From Cryoendolithus antarcticus (lineage: Eukaryota; Ascomycota; Dothideomycetes; Cladosporiales; Cladosporiaceae), in assembly GCA_002077065.1 (NCBI GenBank), contig NAJO01000015.1:868001-932000 (forward strand): a stretch of DNA of 64,000 nt, read 5' to 3'. The notes under the pieces were generated by a model. That model had not been told where the DNA came from. It ran no database searches and worked only from the letters and a program-made list of their open reading frames with translations. Positions 43,338 through 57,063 of this stretch are shown here, in pieces. A program made the translations under genes and the position numbers. The first letter of the stretch is position 1, and each line of letters begins with the position of its first letter.

Positions 43338-44729
43338 ATGGCGGACGCCTCCGCATCCCGGGAGCTCGTCTTCTGCCATTCCTGTGAGAATGAATGGTAC
43401 CGCGCCGAGCATGGCCTCGTTTGCCCTGAGTGTCGGTCAGACTTCACAGAGATTATCGAGCAGCCAGCTTCAGACCCACGCCTAGATCCTACGCATTTGC
43501 CACCCGACTCGCAACCCCAGCACCCACTACAGGATCACAATCCATGGGAGGCGCCGGATCCGGAGGAAGAGGACATCGGTGGTTTTCGATTTGAGCGGAA
43601 TGCACCAGGACAGCCTGTAGGAGGCACATACAGGACGACTATCAACCGGACTGTCACACTCGATGCGCAAGGGCGGCCCGTGATAGAGGGAGGTGAGGAG
43701 GGCGGAGGGGGCGGCATCATGAGCTTGATTGGCGGGGCACTACAAGGCGTCATTGGACCAGCGGTACAGCAGCTGCTAGCCCAGCATCAGCAACAGCAGA
43801 ATCAGCAGCAAAGAGCATTGATGCCTGGATCACCGCAGCAGGGGGATCAGCAAGGCAATGATGCCTCAGGCTTCACTCACAATATTTCCGGTCCTGGCTA
43901 CTCCATCCACGTCACCTCCTCTTCGATCCGAGGCTCGACTTCTCCATCCCTTCATCCTCGCGACGCCAATGCGCCACAACCACTGAATCCTCAACCCGAT
44001 CACCTCCAAGAGATGATGCGCCAGATGTTCATGAACATTGGCGGCTACCCCGCCTTGCCCGGTCAGGCACAGCAAGGCTTCCCGCCACAAATGGGACAGA
44101 TGGGACCAGGAGGATTCATGTTCGGCAATGCTCCACCCGGCGGTCCAGGCACACCTCAAGACCTCTTCCAGCAGATGATGCAAGCCGCTACCGGCGGTGC
44201 GCACGGCGACGCAGTCTATAGTCAAGAATCGCTTGACCGGATCGTGACGCAGCTAATGGAGCAGCATTCCACTGGCAACGCCCCTGGCCCGGCGTCGCAG
44301 AACGCTATCAAGTCGCTGCCTACACGGGCATTGACGGAGGCAGACTTTGGCCATGATGGCAAGGCAGACTGCAGCATCTGTATGAGTGAGGTCGAGCTGG
44401 GGGAGCGAGTCACCGAGCTGCCTTGCGGGCATTGGTTCCATGGGGAGTGTGTCGGTGCGTGGCTGCGGCAGACGGACACGTGTCCGCATTGCAGGCGAGG
44501 GATCGTGGCTCGGGAGGGCGATGGCAACGCAGTGAGGGCACCACATGAGACTCCTGCTGTGGACGTTAGCGCAGGAAGCCAGCCGATGCCTGGGCAATTC
44601 CCCACGGCTGCTGAGAGTGGGAGCGCACGAAGTGGCGGCGCCGGTGGTGTGTTCAGCAGCATGAGAAACGCCTTTGGGGGTGGCAGTAACAACGACGACA
44701 ACGGGAGCGGAAGTGCAAGTCGCTCATAG
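43338..44729 (+). CDS. RING-H2 E3 ubiquitin ligase (RNF126/115-like)
   Basis: Intronless, 463 aa from ATG 43338 (the open frame extends upstream but without ATG). The N-terminal zinc ribbon FCHSCENEW...GLVCPECRSDF (about residues 12-36) has two CxxC knuckles. This is followed by a Gly/Gln/Pro-rich middle, including a Gln-rich run near 43775-43812. The RING-H2 finger at about 345-388 reads CSICMSEVELGERV, then LPCGHWFHGECVGAWL and DTCPHCRRG, with all eight zinc ligands present. The combination of N-terminal zinc ribbon and C-terminal RING-H2 defines the RNF126/RNF115 family. In the family the ribbon binds ubiquitin and the ligase acts on mislocalised or endocytosed proteins. The fungal substrate is unknown. 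Confidence 0.9.
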   Translation: MADASASRELVFCHSCENEWYRAEHGLVCPECRSDFTEIIEQPASDPRLDPTHLPPDSQPQHPLQDHNPWEAPDPEEEDIGGFRFERNAPGQPVGGTYRTTINRTVTLDAQGRPVIEGGEEGGGGGIMSLIGGALQGVIGPAVQQLLAQHQQQQNQQQRALMPGSPQQGDQQGNDASGFTHNISGPGYSIHVTSSSIRGSTSPSLHPRDANAPQPLNPQPDHLQEMMRQMFMNIGGYPALPGQAQQGFPPQMGQMGPGGFMFGNAPPGGPGTPQDLFQQMMQAATGGAHGDAVYSQESLDRIVTQLMEQHSTGNAPGPASQNAIKSLPTRALTEADFGHDGKADCSICMSEVELGERVTELPCGHWFHGECVGAWLRQTDTCPHCRRGIVAREGDGNAVRAPHETPAVDVSAGSQPMPGQFPTAAESGSARSGGAGGVFSSMRNAFGGGSNNDDNGSGSASRS

Positions 44730-45555
44730 ACCGCGCGACTCTCGCCGTTTGGGCGACATCGAACATCATCACCCATACCACAGCGCCGACTGCGCGATTA
44801 CTACCCAGCGCATCTTCCGCGTCCGGTGGCAGTTTACGTGTGCACTCACACCGATATCGAGCACAACAGATTGCTCAGACTCGTTCAACGGGCCCAGCGA
44901 GAACACCTAGATCGATCATCAGGTGTGTCAGAGTCCTCAGCCATGGCTTCGAGGCGCTCGGCCGGCGATCGACCTTCGCCGCCAAGCAGGCTACCTGGCG
45001 CTTTGGACACCGAGAAAGATCATCGTCAGCGTCCGCACGAGGACGCAAAGCAGCGTCCTACTCAGGACAGGCATGCCGGCAAGCGTAAAGACCGTTGATT
45101 AGGTGATATTTGTCACATCCAGTATTGGGGCATGAATGGATACGCGAGCATTGCATGTGCTTGCGGAGTACTCGGCACCTGGGATTGTATAGAGAGCAAA
45201 GGGACGAAGTGTGTTGATTGGAATGAGATATGAATTGACATGCCTTACATGTACCAGGTCTACTGTTGTCACACTACATCCAGGGTGAAACTGTGCAGAC
45301 TTGGATCGTTCTACCAGGACGCGTGAAGCTCGAACCACGGGGTGAAAATGGTGACTTCCATGGGCCCTTGACGACGTTCGTGCCATCCTAGGGCTGAGTG
45401 AAGAGGCAGCTCTGCGCACTAGACCTCGCGATTGGCGATGATAAGCTCTCGTGTGCAGTATATGCTGGGTATCTCGTGTAATGCAAAGCCAAACCCCTCC
45501 GCGACCTTATAAACGAGCTCCTATCACACAAACTACGCACCATGAGATGTCCAGG
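44730..45555. other. Convergent intergenic region
   Basis: 826 bp between the RING stop and the cyclin-like stop. A 51-codon frame with an ATG at 44943-44945 (basic, Arg/His/Lys-rich, ending HAGKRKDR at 45098) is the only candidate and is too short and compositionally biased to call. Confidence 0.4.
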
Positions 45556-46399
45556 TCAATTCAGTCGCAACCATGTCGACCCCACACGCATGTCCGGAGC
45601 CAGAGCAGATGCAAGCTGCTCATCAGCCCAACGCGCTTCTCTTGGTCCGTCACTGAAGAGATCCAGCTTTCCTGGCTCGACGATGTCGGCATCGAGTTGC
45701 ACCAGATCCGGCGTCTCTCGCCTCCGCTCAAACTGTCGCAGTGCCATTGCAATGGCTTCAGGTTGTGAAAGCGACAGTAAGCGCCAATCAAGTGCGTCAA
45801 GAACCTTCAGCTCCAGGCTGTCCAAGTCGTTCGTAGCTATTGGCGGATGACATACCTGTGTTGCCCAGTATGAGGTAGGCGAAGGATGGTCGCTGGTGAA
45901 TATCGATGCGATTGAGAGCGTCGCTGTGATCAGTGGTCCGGCCGATGGCTGGCTGAATACGGTGCCGCTTGGCCGCGATGGCTCGTAGAGGAATGTGCTT
46001 AGGATGTTTAGGGCTAACGCGACGATCTCGATAGGCATGTGAGCACGGAGAAGCAAGTCTTCGATGGCGAGAATGTCGTCCCAGAATGGCTCTGCTGGGC
46101 CGGACAGCTCGCGTGCGAAGACGGTGGCGATGTCGAGCTCTGAGTCGTGTCAGACGCGGCGATCACAGAAGCATGTTACCACACGGTGTCTCACCATCTA
46201 CCTCGTCGTCGCTCTCGTCCTCTGAAACATCTTCGATTATGCCAACATGAACAAAGGTCTTGTCCTTCAGCGGCGGTGTTGGGAAGCGGGACAGACCGCC
46301 TTTGGCGTCTAGGAAAGCATCTAGATCCTCGATGCCGTCCAGTGAGTCGAAGTCGGTGAAAGTTGGCGATGCCGGCAGGATAGCCACGGTGTCGTCCAT
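45556..46399 (-). CDS. Cyclin-box-like protein
   Basis: Two exons, 46399-46195 and 46139-45556 (262 aa), with a 55 nt phase 1 intron (GTGAGA donor, TCTGACAC branch). The acidic N-terminus (EDVSEDESDDEVDELD) precedes a helical domain with LAIEDLLLRAHMPIEIVALA, then TATLSIASIFTSDHPSPTSYWA and DLDSLELKVLDALDWRLLSL. The last resembles the ExxxLxxLDWxL helix of cyclin boxes, and the Ser/Tyr-Trp pair before it fits the preceding helix. No PSTAIRE-kinase or PHO80 subtype signature is certain. It may be a divergent PCL-type or meiotic cyclin. The C-terminal 60 residues are unstructured. Confidence 0.62.
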
Positions 46400-48580
46400 G
46401 TCTATGTGTGACTTTCTGTCACAACAAGCAACCAGAAGTTCAGTCCACTCAAGCTGGGCCTATCCCAGGCCTATACCCGGCAAAACTCAGGACAAGCAAT
46501 GCGGAGCTGCTGCAGTGGTGAGGATGTCTGCAGCGGCGATCGTCCACAGGTATCGAAGTCGCTCCAACAGCAGCGGTGGAACAGCTGGGTAAGTTCGGCT
46601 AGCCAGTGCTTGTATCGGCAGATCTTATAGCTACTGGAACGAAAGAGCATGCGCCTATTTGCGCTATAGGTAGCTAGCTGGTGGGAGACAGCAAGTACGC
46701 GGGCTTCACCGACTTTTTGCTTGCGTGATGCAGGAAGCGAAAGCGTGACTGCACGGAAGAACGGGAAAGTGAGACTCGTACTTGCCATATTGCCTTGCCA
46801 CACAGCTTATAAGAGTAGGCCTCGTCAGCCATGAGGGGCCGAAATGCTACTGCCATTGAGAGTGAAGTTATATTGTCTGACATGTGGTCCGAAGGAGATT
46901 GGTGGGTCGGATGGCGCGATGCCAGGTTCGACGGAGAACCATAAACGGTACGCGCACTCGCTTGATCGGCAGTACACGTAGCGGTATCATAGAGTACAGC
47001 GTCTTCTGGGCGCGTCGATGTCTACCTTGAAGATCTATCTTCCTGATGGAACGCGCTGAACCCATTGAGGGAAACGCGATTCATGATCCTTGTGCTCGAC
47101 CCGCGAGTTCACACTTGGCACGACTTGGCCCTTCGTCGACCATTCGAGGCGACTCTGCCTCTGCTCTGGTGCCACATGAGAGCGTCCACTAGGTCCGTGT
47201 TGACACGGCGATTGGGGGTCTATGGCAAGTGCCTCTCACAGACACGCGATGCCACTTGCTGTTGCCACGGAGAAGCTCATAGCACGGCGACCGCTCCTGT
47301 TAATTCAGGGAGAGAAGCGACAATAACAAAGTGATTTCCAGCAAGATCACCCATTCCATCCTCCAAGCTCCCTCTCATATCTCCTCTCCCTTCATCCACA
47401 CCTTTCCTCCAACATCTCCACCACATCCATCACTCCCACACTATCTCAGCCCCCCAACCCAAACAACCAAAGCACCTACAACCCAACCCCTACACTCAGC
47501 AAACCCACCAACTCCACCCTCGAGAAACTCAACCCTCGAAACAATGTCGCCGCCACCTCAAAGCAACACTCAAATCCACACCTCAGGCCACACAAATACG
47601 CCCACCCTACCGCCAAGCCACCACCTAGTCCTCGGAGCTCACGGCGGCCATATACCCAAGAAGACTTCGCATCCTTATCCACGAGCCTTCACGTTAGCCA
47701 CGAGGGCGCTGATCCTGCCGTCGGACTCGATTATCAGTCCCGGTACGGTATCAGAGGGAGGACGGAAAGGGCATTGAGTGAGAGAATGGAGCTTAGATGG
47801 CGTGGCGTGGCCGAGCTATGTGAGGTGGAGGAAGGAGGGGGCGTGGTGAGTAGTAGTGGATCTCTCCGAGGTGGTGGGAGCTGACTGAGAGGTGAAGGGA
47901 TTCCGGTGTGTGAGCCTAGAAGTGGCGATGAGTTTTTGAGAGGACGGAAGGAGAGGCATGGGGATGGGCAGGGAATGAACCGAGGAACCTGTGATGGATT
48001 GGGACTTACCTATCTCTTCACGAGAATGACTATCTAGGTGGAGAAGTGTGTTGCTCGTGGGGCAAGCTTCAAATGAGTGACTTCGGTTAGACTACCGACT
48101 ACTTTCAACGCAATTTCTCTGCTCCTCTACATCGCTCCATTCTTCCCGTCCAGTCATCGTCTCCCACTACACGCCGACCTTGCATCTGCTCCTCCATGAC
48201 TTCCCTAGCACCTCAAGTCACTTCGGCTGGCCTCTGAGCAGAGCTCTGATGGCCAGCAGGTCATGCAGTGCTGCGGATATCCGTACCGCATAGCACAGCA
48301 CTGCGCGTGTACCATTCCATGGAATGCTCAATAGTCCAGCATCGTCTTCAGCGCGATCGAGAGCTCAGGATTGGTCTCGCGTCCAGGCATGCGTTCAGCG
48401 TCTCAGGTCCACCACATAAGGCATAGACTGTCGAATCATCCATCATCTTCGTCGTTTCGGTAAAGGCATATCAGATCATAGCAGCAGCACTGCCACTATA
48501 TCCTTCGCCTCATCAAGTCCTACGTGCGCAACACAGCGCGGTCAGCTAGTCGTCTCGTACCTGCGTGTGCTCACAACCCC
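46400..48580. other. Strand-asymmetric intergenic region with an ATG-less open frame
   Basis: 2.2 kb between the cyclin-like gene start and the UPF2 3' end. Positions 47340-47590 on the plus strand are almost G-free (C/A/T-rich), whereas 47760-47960 are strongly G/A-rich. A plus-strand frame stays open from 47327 to the TGA at 47882-47884, with protein-like sequence in its second half but no ATG before position 47790. No family is recognised and no CDS is called (see finding). Confidence 0.45.
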
Positions 48581-51500
48581 TCAGCCCTTGCTGCCCCCCT
48601 GCCCGATCCCTTTCTTCGCCTTATTCTGACCCTTGTCCACGACAAACGCATCCAGTGACACTTCCCCCTCCTCTCTCGCAGCAGGCGCAGGTGTAGAAGC
48701 AGAAGAACGGGTGTTACCATACCAGTCAAGATCTCCCAATTGCAGCTTCCTCGCGCGCTGCTTGCTGCGCGTATTGCCAGACTTGTCTGCTCTCGGCTGG
48801 ACGTGCGGGGACTCGAAGACGGCTTCAGGGTTGTCAGCTTGTGGGTCTGTAGTGAGCTCAGAAGGCGGCAAGAGGAGAGGTGCTGTGCTGGTATCGGTCT
48901 GTAAAGGTGAACAGTAGCCGGAGTCGGAATCGCGGGCCTTAGTAGTCGCTTGTTGAATGCGACCACTGCCCGACTTGCTGTATGCCGTGTTGGACCAAAG
49001 GCGCTTGTTGAGAGCTCCCTTCCCGACGAGTTGCGTGCGCTTGCTGTTGGGATTGTTGACATAGTGGAAAGAGGGTGAATCACCATCTGCTTGATCGTCC
49101 ATCAAGTCGTAGTTCAAGACTAGACTCTTGATGCGTTGCTGCTCGGCGCGCTCGGCGTCTTGCTGCTTGCGGAGCTCGATGGCGAAGGTAGAGTCGGAGG
49201 GGAGATCGATGGATCGGGTCTGCGAAGATGTCATGTCAGCAACGGCAATAGGAAGGATGGGTGCGAGGAGAGGATGCGCAGACCTGCTGGCGATTTCCCT
49301 TCTTACTCAACAACGCGAACTTCATCTTCCCCGCTCCATAAACAGGTGTATGTGGTCGCGAGTCACCTCCACTGTCTTCCGCAGCCGCTACGGGAGCAGA
49401 GACCTCTCGTGCGGACTTGCGCATTGGTAGCGCAACATCAAACACCGGCTTGCGGTCGAACTTTCGCGACTCGACACTCTCAGCCATCAACTTGGCCAGC
49501 TCGCGGTCAAAGTCCGCTTCAGCTTCAGGATCGCGCTGCTCCTCTGGACGAGTCACTACTATGTGCTCTTCGTCGTCGGAGTCGAGACCTTCGTTCTGTT
49601 GTGGGCTGTCGACTGGCTCGGCAGTGTCGTCTTCGCCTGACTTGTCTTCGAGATCTCTGCTGTCGTCGTGGCCTGGGCGGACATCGCCGGAGGCATTGAG
49701 ATCGGTGTCATCTTCTGGGTCGACTGTCTTGCTTGCAGCAGTGTCTTGGTAGTTCACCTTGCACGCTTCCGCGAAGGCCGATGCAGCTGCGTTGAAGTCA
49801 TTCAAAATTGGCTTCCAATGCGGGCGCAATAAGCCGTAAGTCTCTTGTAGCATGTAGTCGACTTCCATCGGGGCTGGGTCCTTGGTGTTGACGTAGTATT
49901 GCAGGAACGACAGGAAGAAGTCGAGCTTCTTGCGCGCTGCTCCTTTCTCGAAGTACATACCGCACGTATCGAGCAGAGCGCATACGAGATTTATGCGGAA
50001 GTAGTCGTCTGGCAGATCGATCGGGCAGATCTTTCCAGGCTGTGGGTAGCCGTCATGCCCATAATTTAACAGCTTGTACAGCGTGTCGAAGATCAACGTT
50101 GAGTCGACCATGCGGTAGATGTACAGCTCTCCGAGATACTTGGCCTCGGCAGTCTGGCGTTGTCGATACCTGAAGTCATTGATCTCCAGACCGACGACTA
50201 TGCGCTCGAGTAGCTCGTCCAGGACTGAGACAGCGAAGTCTGTGTGATGGCGATGCAGTGCCCCGAGCATGACGGCTAGTAAGTAGAGGTTACTGTACTT
50301 GATCTTCCCTGGCTTGATGAAGATCTTGCGCAGATACTCTACCACTTCGTCTTCCTCCCAGTGGAGCTTTCGAATCTGCTTGATCACTTTCTCAAGCGAC
50401 TTTTTATTCAAATCCAGGTAGACCAGCTTACGAATGTACGTATCGAGCGATGTGCGTTCCTTCTGCTGGATGGCAGCTCGCGCAGGAGGATCGGCGTAGT
50501 ACATTGCGTTCTCGATCAACATGCGCTCATGCTGTCCTAGATGCTGCGCGGCCTTCTTCCGTTGCAGTGTGTCGAGGAAAGACGCCATGCGTGGCGAAGT
50601 CTTCGGGTTGCGCAGGAGATAGCGCCCGCAGTTTTCCAAGAGCATTGCTATTATCTCAATGTTCATCCGCGAGAAGTCCTCTAAGCTGACCTTCAGACAA
50701 TGGAAGATGAAGTGCTCTTGCGCGACGTCGAATTTGGTCAACTCCGCGATATACCGTACGTTTACCAAGCGGACTTGGCCAAGAAAATCTTTCGACTTCC
50801 GGCGTTGTAGGCTGCGAAACTCTTCATCGAGGTGCTTCGTAATGGCTTGAGGGACATCAGTCAAATAGCGTCCGAGCGTTGCGATCAGCCGACCGTATAG
50901 AGGCAGCAGGTCAGTTCTGCCTTTCGGTATCTCTTCGATTGCCTTGATAAGTCGATTGCGCGAAGCCTTGGAGTTCAGAAAGCAGAAGTCGTAGGCCAGC
51001 TGGTCGACTTGGTCCTTCGTGGCGAGCTCGTGAAGGCGTGCGAGCACAGCATCGACCTGTGCGCCGACAGTCTTGTTTGCGATCGCAGTCGAGGTATCGT
51101 CAGCCGCCGCGTCCCTTGAGTCCGGTCTAGCATCAGCTGTCTCATCACTCCGCTTCCCGACTTGCTCATCCCCATCTGCATTCTTTCTCTTCGGCTCCTC
51201 AAGTAAGATCGAAGGAACGCGATCTTTGAGATCCACCAAATTCTCATAGAAGCGCCTCTCGTCTTCATCCTCCCAGATACCAGCGCCCTCACTCTGCCCG
51301 CGCAAGTACTCACCAGTCTTGACGAGACCGATGCCACTGTCGAAGGCGCCGCCCGCAGCCTCCTTCTCTGACAGATCGGGCATCTCGGCGCCCAGCGCAT
51401 CTGCCAAAGTCTGCGTACTCGCGATGAGCCGCTCTTGCGCCTTCACAGATTTCTCGTAATTTGTCTGCCGATCCTCAAAGACCTCTCCTGACTTCACGTA

Positions 51501-52580
51501 CGCCTCAGCATTGCGCTTGCTCTGGCTTGTCAAGTTCTTCTGGTCGCGTAGGATGTGCGTCTTGACGTCCTCGAAGTACCGCTCGAGAATGTTCCGGAAA
51601 CGCTGTTGGACGTCCGGTGTAGTGAGTGGCGTGTCCTGGATCACGATCTCATCGTCGTCAGTCGAGGCGGGCGTTTCTGTGTGACCATTGATCTTCGGCT
51701 CAGCCGTAGTCTCGCCGTTATCCGCCACAGCTTGTCTCGCGTCTTTCTTCGTGCCAGCAGACCCGAGTACATCCCACGCGAAGCTCTTGACGAACAGCAC
51801 AACCAGTGGAAGATTGACGTGCTCCCTGTCATGGCTGAGCATGTCTTTCAACACCTCCAACGGGAACGGCTCAGTGTCTGTCGCAGGGATCTTGAGCCCG
51901 TTGATCTTAGCCTTGGGCATAAGCTCAGCGCCCTTCGTACCTCGTCCAGTCTCATCCGGCTTGGTGACATCCTCCAGACTTCTCAACGCGCTCACCAGCC
52001 ACAGTTCAGTGGCTACGCGTAGTAGCACACGCTGCCTGGCAATGCGATCTTTCTCCTCTCTGTCGCGCACCTCAGCCGATAGCGCCTTCAGCTGCGCTCT
52101 GTCAGGCGTACTCAGCCCTCGTCCAATCAGCCAGCCCAGATTGCATGTGAACTCCTCGGGCCCAAAGCGCTGGTGCAATGCGCTGACCACTTCGACGCCA
52201 GCAGCTACCTCGCCTGGTGTCTTGAGCCTGCAGAGTCCCTCATAGCATGCTGACACGATCTCGGTCAGGTACTTGTGCAGCGACAGGGTCCTGACCTCGA
52301 GGAGGAAGGTGGGCACGCTCGCAATGGTGATGGCCGTGCGCACGCGCTTGATGAAGGCCGTGTTCTTCTTTAGGTTCGAGTCCAGCGAGCCGTGGACTGG
52401 GAAGACGCCTGGTGAGTGTGTTAGTCGTGCCTGAGGCCATAGCTCAGTCAAGCGGATGTACCCTGCTCGCCATCCCAAGCTCGTGTGTTCAACTCCTTCA
52501 ACTCTCCTTCGCAGTATTGTTAGCTACTTCTTGCAATCCCACAGAACATGCAAGCGCGTACTCTTCCGTTGCCGCTCCAT
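48581..52580 (-). CDS. UPF2: Nonsense-mediated mRNA decay factor UPF2 (Nmd2)
   Basis: Four exons on the minus strand: 52580-52562, 52506-52462, 52408-49284 and 49219-48581 (1275 aa). Introns are 55, 53 and 64 nt. The two tiny first exons rebuild MERQRKRELKELNTRAWDGE, which precedes GVFPVHGSLDSNLKKNTAFI. Three MIF4G-like helical repeats follow (about 50-250, 430-630 and 650-870), with KTPGEVAAGVEVVSALHQRF, RFLSxx-type linkers and KIFIKPGKIKYSNLYLLAVM. Next is an acidic segment (about 920-1000) and the UPF1-binding tail GNRQQ|TRSIDLPSDSTFAIELR. UPF2 bridges UPF1 and UPF3 at premature stop codons. It shares a 390 bp divergent promoter with FYV7. Confidence 0.96.
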
Positions 52581-52970
52581 GGCGACAGTCTACCGCGAAC
52601 GTGCGAACGTCGCCGCGGCGGGGTGGGGGAAAGCGGCGTTCAAGGATCGGGCATTTCAGTGTTGTGGGTGCGCAAGCTCGACCGTGGCAGAGCTTGCATT
52701 GGAAGTGACCGAGAGAGTCGTCGTGTTTGCTGTTTGTTCACGTGAGTGGTTCCGCGTAGTGAATGTTGGTGTTGGTGTTGGCACAGGACTGCTGCATGCA
52801 AGTGTGAAGTGATCGCCCGCCTTATCGATGTGAGGGTGGAGGAACTATCGGCCCGGCTACAGTGAATGACTCGCGCCTGATTATGTCAGGTTTCGCGATT
52901 TCTCCCCCAAGAACAAATTCATGTAGAGGTCCGACTAACCAGACGTACCTCTTCCCTCCTATCAGCGATC
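52581..52970. promoter_or_regulatory. Divergent promoter region, UPF2 / FYV7
   Basis: 390 bp between the two start codons. It contains a short GTTGGT tandem (about 52763-52782, three copies) and a pyrimidine-rich stretch before FYV7. No ORF is supported. Confidence 0.45.
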
Positions 52971-53651
52971 ATGGCAGAGAAACGCAAGCCCGCCTCCAAC
53001 GACGATGCTCGCCCCACCAAGATCCGCAAAGGCTTCCAAGTCGGCCCCGCTAACCTTCCCGAAGGAATGCACAAGCGCAAAACCCAGCAGATAAAGCAGT
53101 CACTGATCCAACGCGCCCTGATCAAGAAAGACTACGCACGCCTGAAGAAGCAAGGCAAGATCCCAGAGACCGACGCCATACCCGTGCCCGCATCCTCACA
53201 TCTAGACGCCGCTCCGTCAACCGAAGACGCAGACTTCACCGGCTTCCCAGACGTCGACTCAGCAGAACCAGTGGAGGCTGCACCTGCGGTGTCAGAACCC
53301 CACCCCGACCGCCAGACCCTTATCAACGCCTCCGCTTCCCCTGAACCTGCGCCTCCCGCTCCTCGACCGCCTCGCGACCCGAATCGAAAGCGTGAGCGTA
53401 GACAGAAACCCAATCCCTTCCAGAAGGAGCGGGATGCTGCTCTAGAGGCAAAGGAAGCTGCTGATGAGCGAAGGCGGGTGCGTGAGGAAGCTGAAAGGGA
53501 AAGGGCGGTGAGGATGGAGGCTAGGGAACGGGAACGCAGGGCTATGGCGAAAGCGAGGAGTGGAGGGCGGAACGGGCAGAGGAAGTTGGGGAGGGAGAGT
53601 GGGGTGCTTTTGGCGAGGGTGCAGAGGATGGTCGGGGAGGGAAAGGTCTGA
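52971..53651 (+). CDS. FYV7: rRNA-processing protein FYV7
   Basis: Intronless, 226 aa. Basic N-terminus: KIRKGFQVGPANLPEGMHKR and QQIKQSLIQRALIKKDYARL fit the conserved N-terminal box of Fyv7 proteins. A Pro/Ala/Glu-rich centre follows. The C-terminal charged helix (RKRERRQKPNPFQKERDAAL and a long Arg/Glu coiled coil, ending LLARVQRMVGEGKV) is the other conserved box. Fyv7 acts in the nucleolus in 18S rRNA maturation. The gene is convergent with MCM3; 115 bp separate the stops. Confidence 0.88.
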   Translation: MAEKRKPASNDDARPTKIRKGFQVGPANLPEGMHKRKTQQIKQSLIQRALIKKDYARLKKQGKIPETDAIPVPASSHLDAAPSTEDADFTGFPDVDSAEPVEAAPAVSEPHPDRQTLINASASPEPAPPAPRPPRDPNRKRERRQKPNPFQKERDAALEAKEAADERRRVREEAERERAVRMEARERERRAMAKARSGGRNGQRKLGRESGVLLARVQRMVGEGKV

Positions 53652-53766
53652 GATGCGAGAATTCTGGCAGAGATTTAAAGATTGACATGAATATGATGCA
53701 TTTCGCCCTTGAGGTAAGCCGGGTGTATCTAGCGCCTCGAACGCCACCCATCCGAGTATACCCAGA

Positions 53767-56552
<2,786 letters not shown>

Positions 56553-57063
56553 GATCGCCGTCTACTGTGATGCGGAGTAGGTAAGGCAAGATGCGCTGCT
56601 ACAATAGATGTACTATTCGCATCAAAGGAACGATCAGACATGTAAGGTGGGCAACGCGTCGAGGGGAGACGCGAAGTGATCGCGCGCTCGAAGTGCTCGC
56701 ATGACGCTAGGCTTATTCGAGTCGTGGCCAATCCCTCGACAAAAGACATCCATCGCGACCATCGCCTCAGACCATACTTGTACATGTATCGTATTGTTAT
56801 CGTACTGTGGTCGGCTACCTTCCGCACATTTCTCCTGTACACCTCTTGCCGATCCTGTGGCATTGCTGCACCATAAGCGTGCATAAGCCACCGCAGCAGT
56901 CGGATGATTGTCGAGATGTTCAGGTCGGACGCGATCGGCGGTATTAGCATTCAGCACAGCCGCAGCAAAGCATGTATATGAAGCAACAGCCTCGCCTTGG
57001 TAGATAATCACAGTCCCATTTCAAACGCACTCTCCCGTAGCGTTCCAAGCGTCCCCTTCGGCA
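56553..57063. promoter_or_regulatory. Divergent promoter region, MCM3 / coiled-coil gene
   Basis: 511 bp between two head-to-head starts. Minus-strand frames are open through part of it but lack family matches. An MCB-type ACGCGT element was not clearly seen at a significant position, so none is claimed. Confidence 0.4.
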
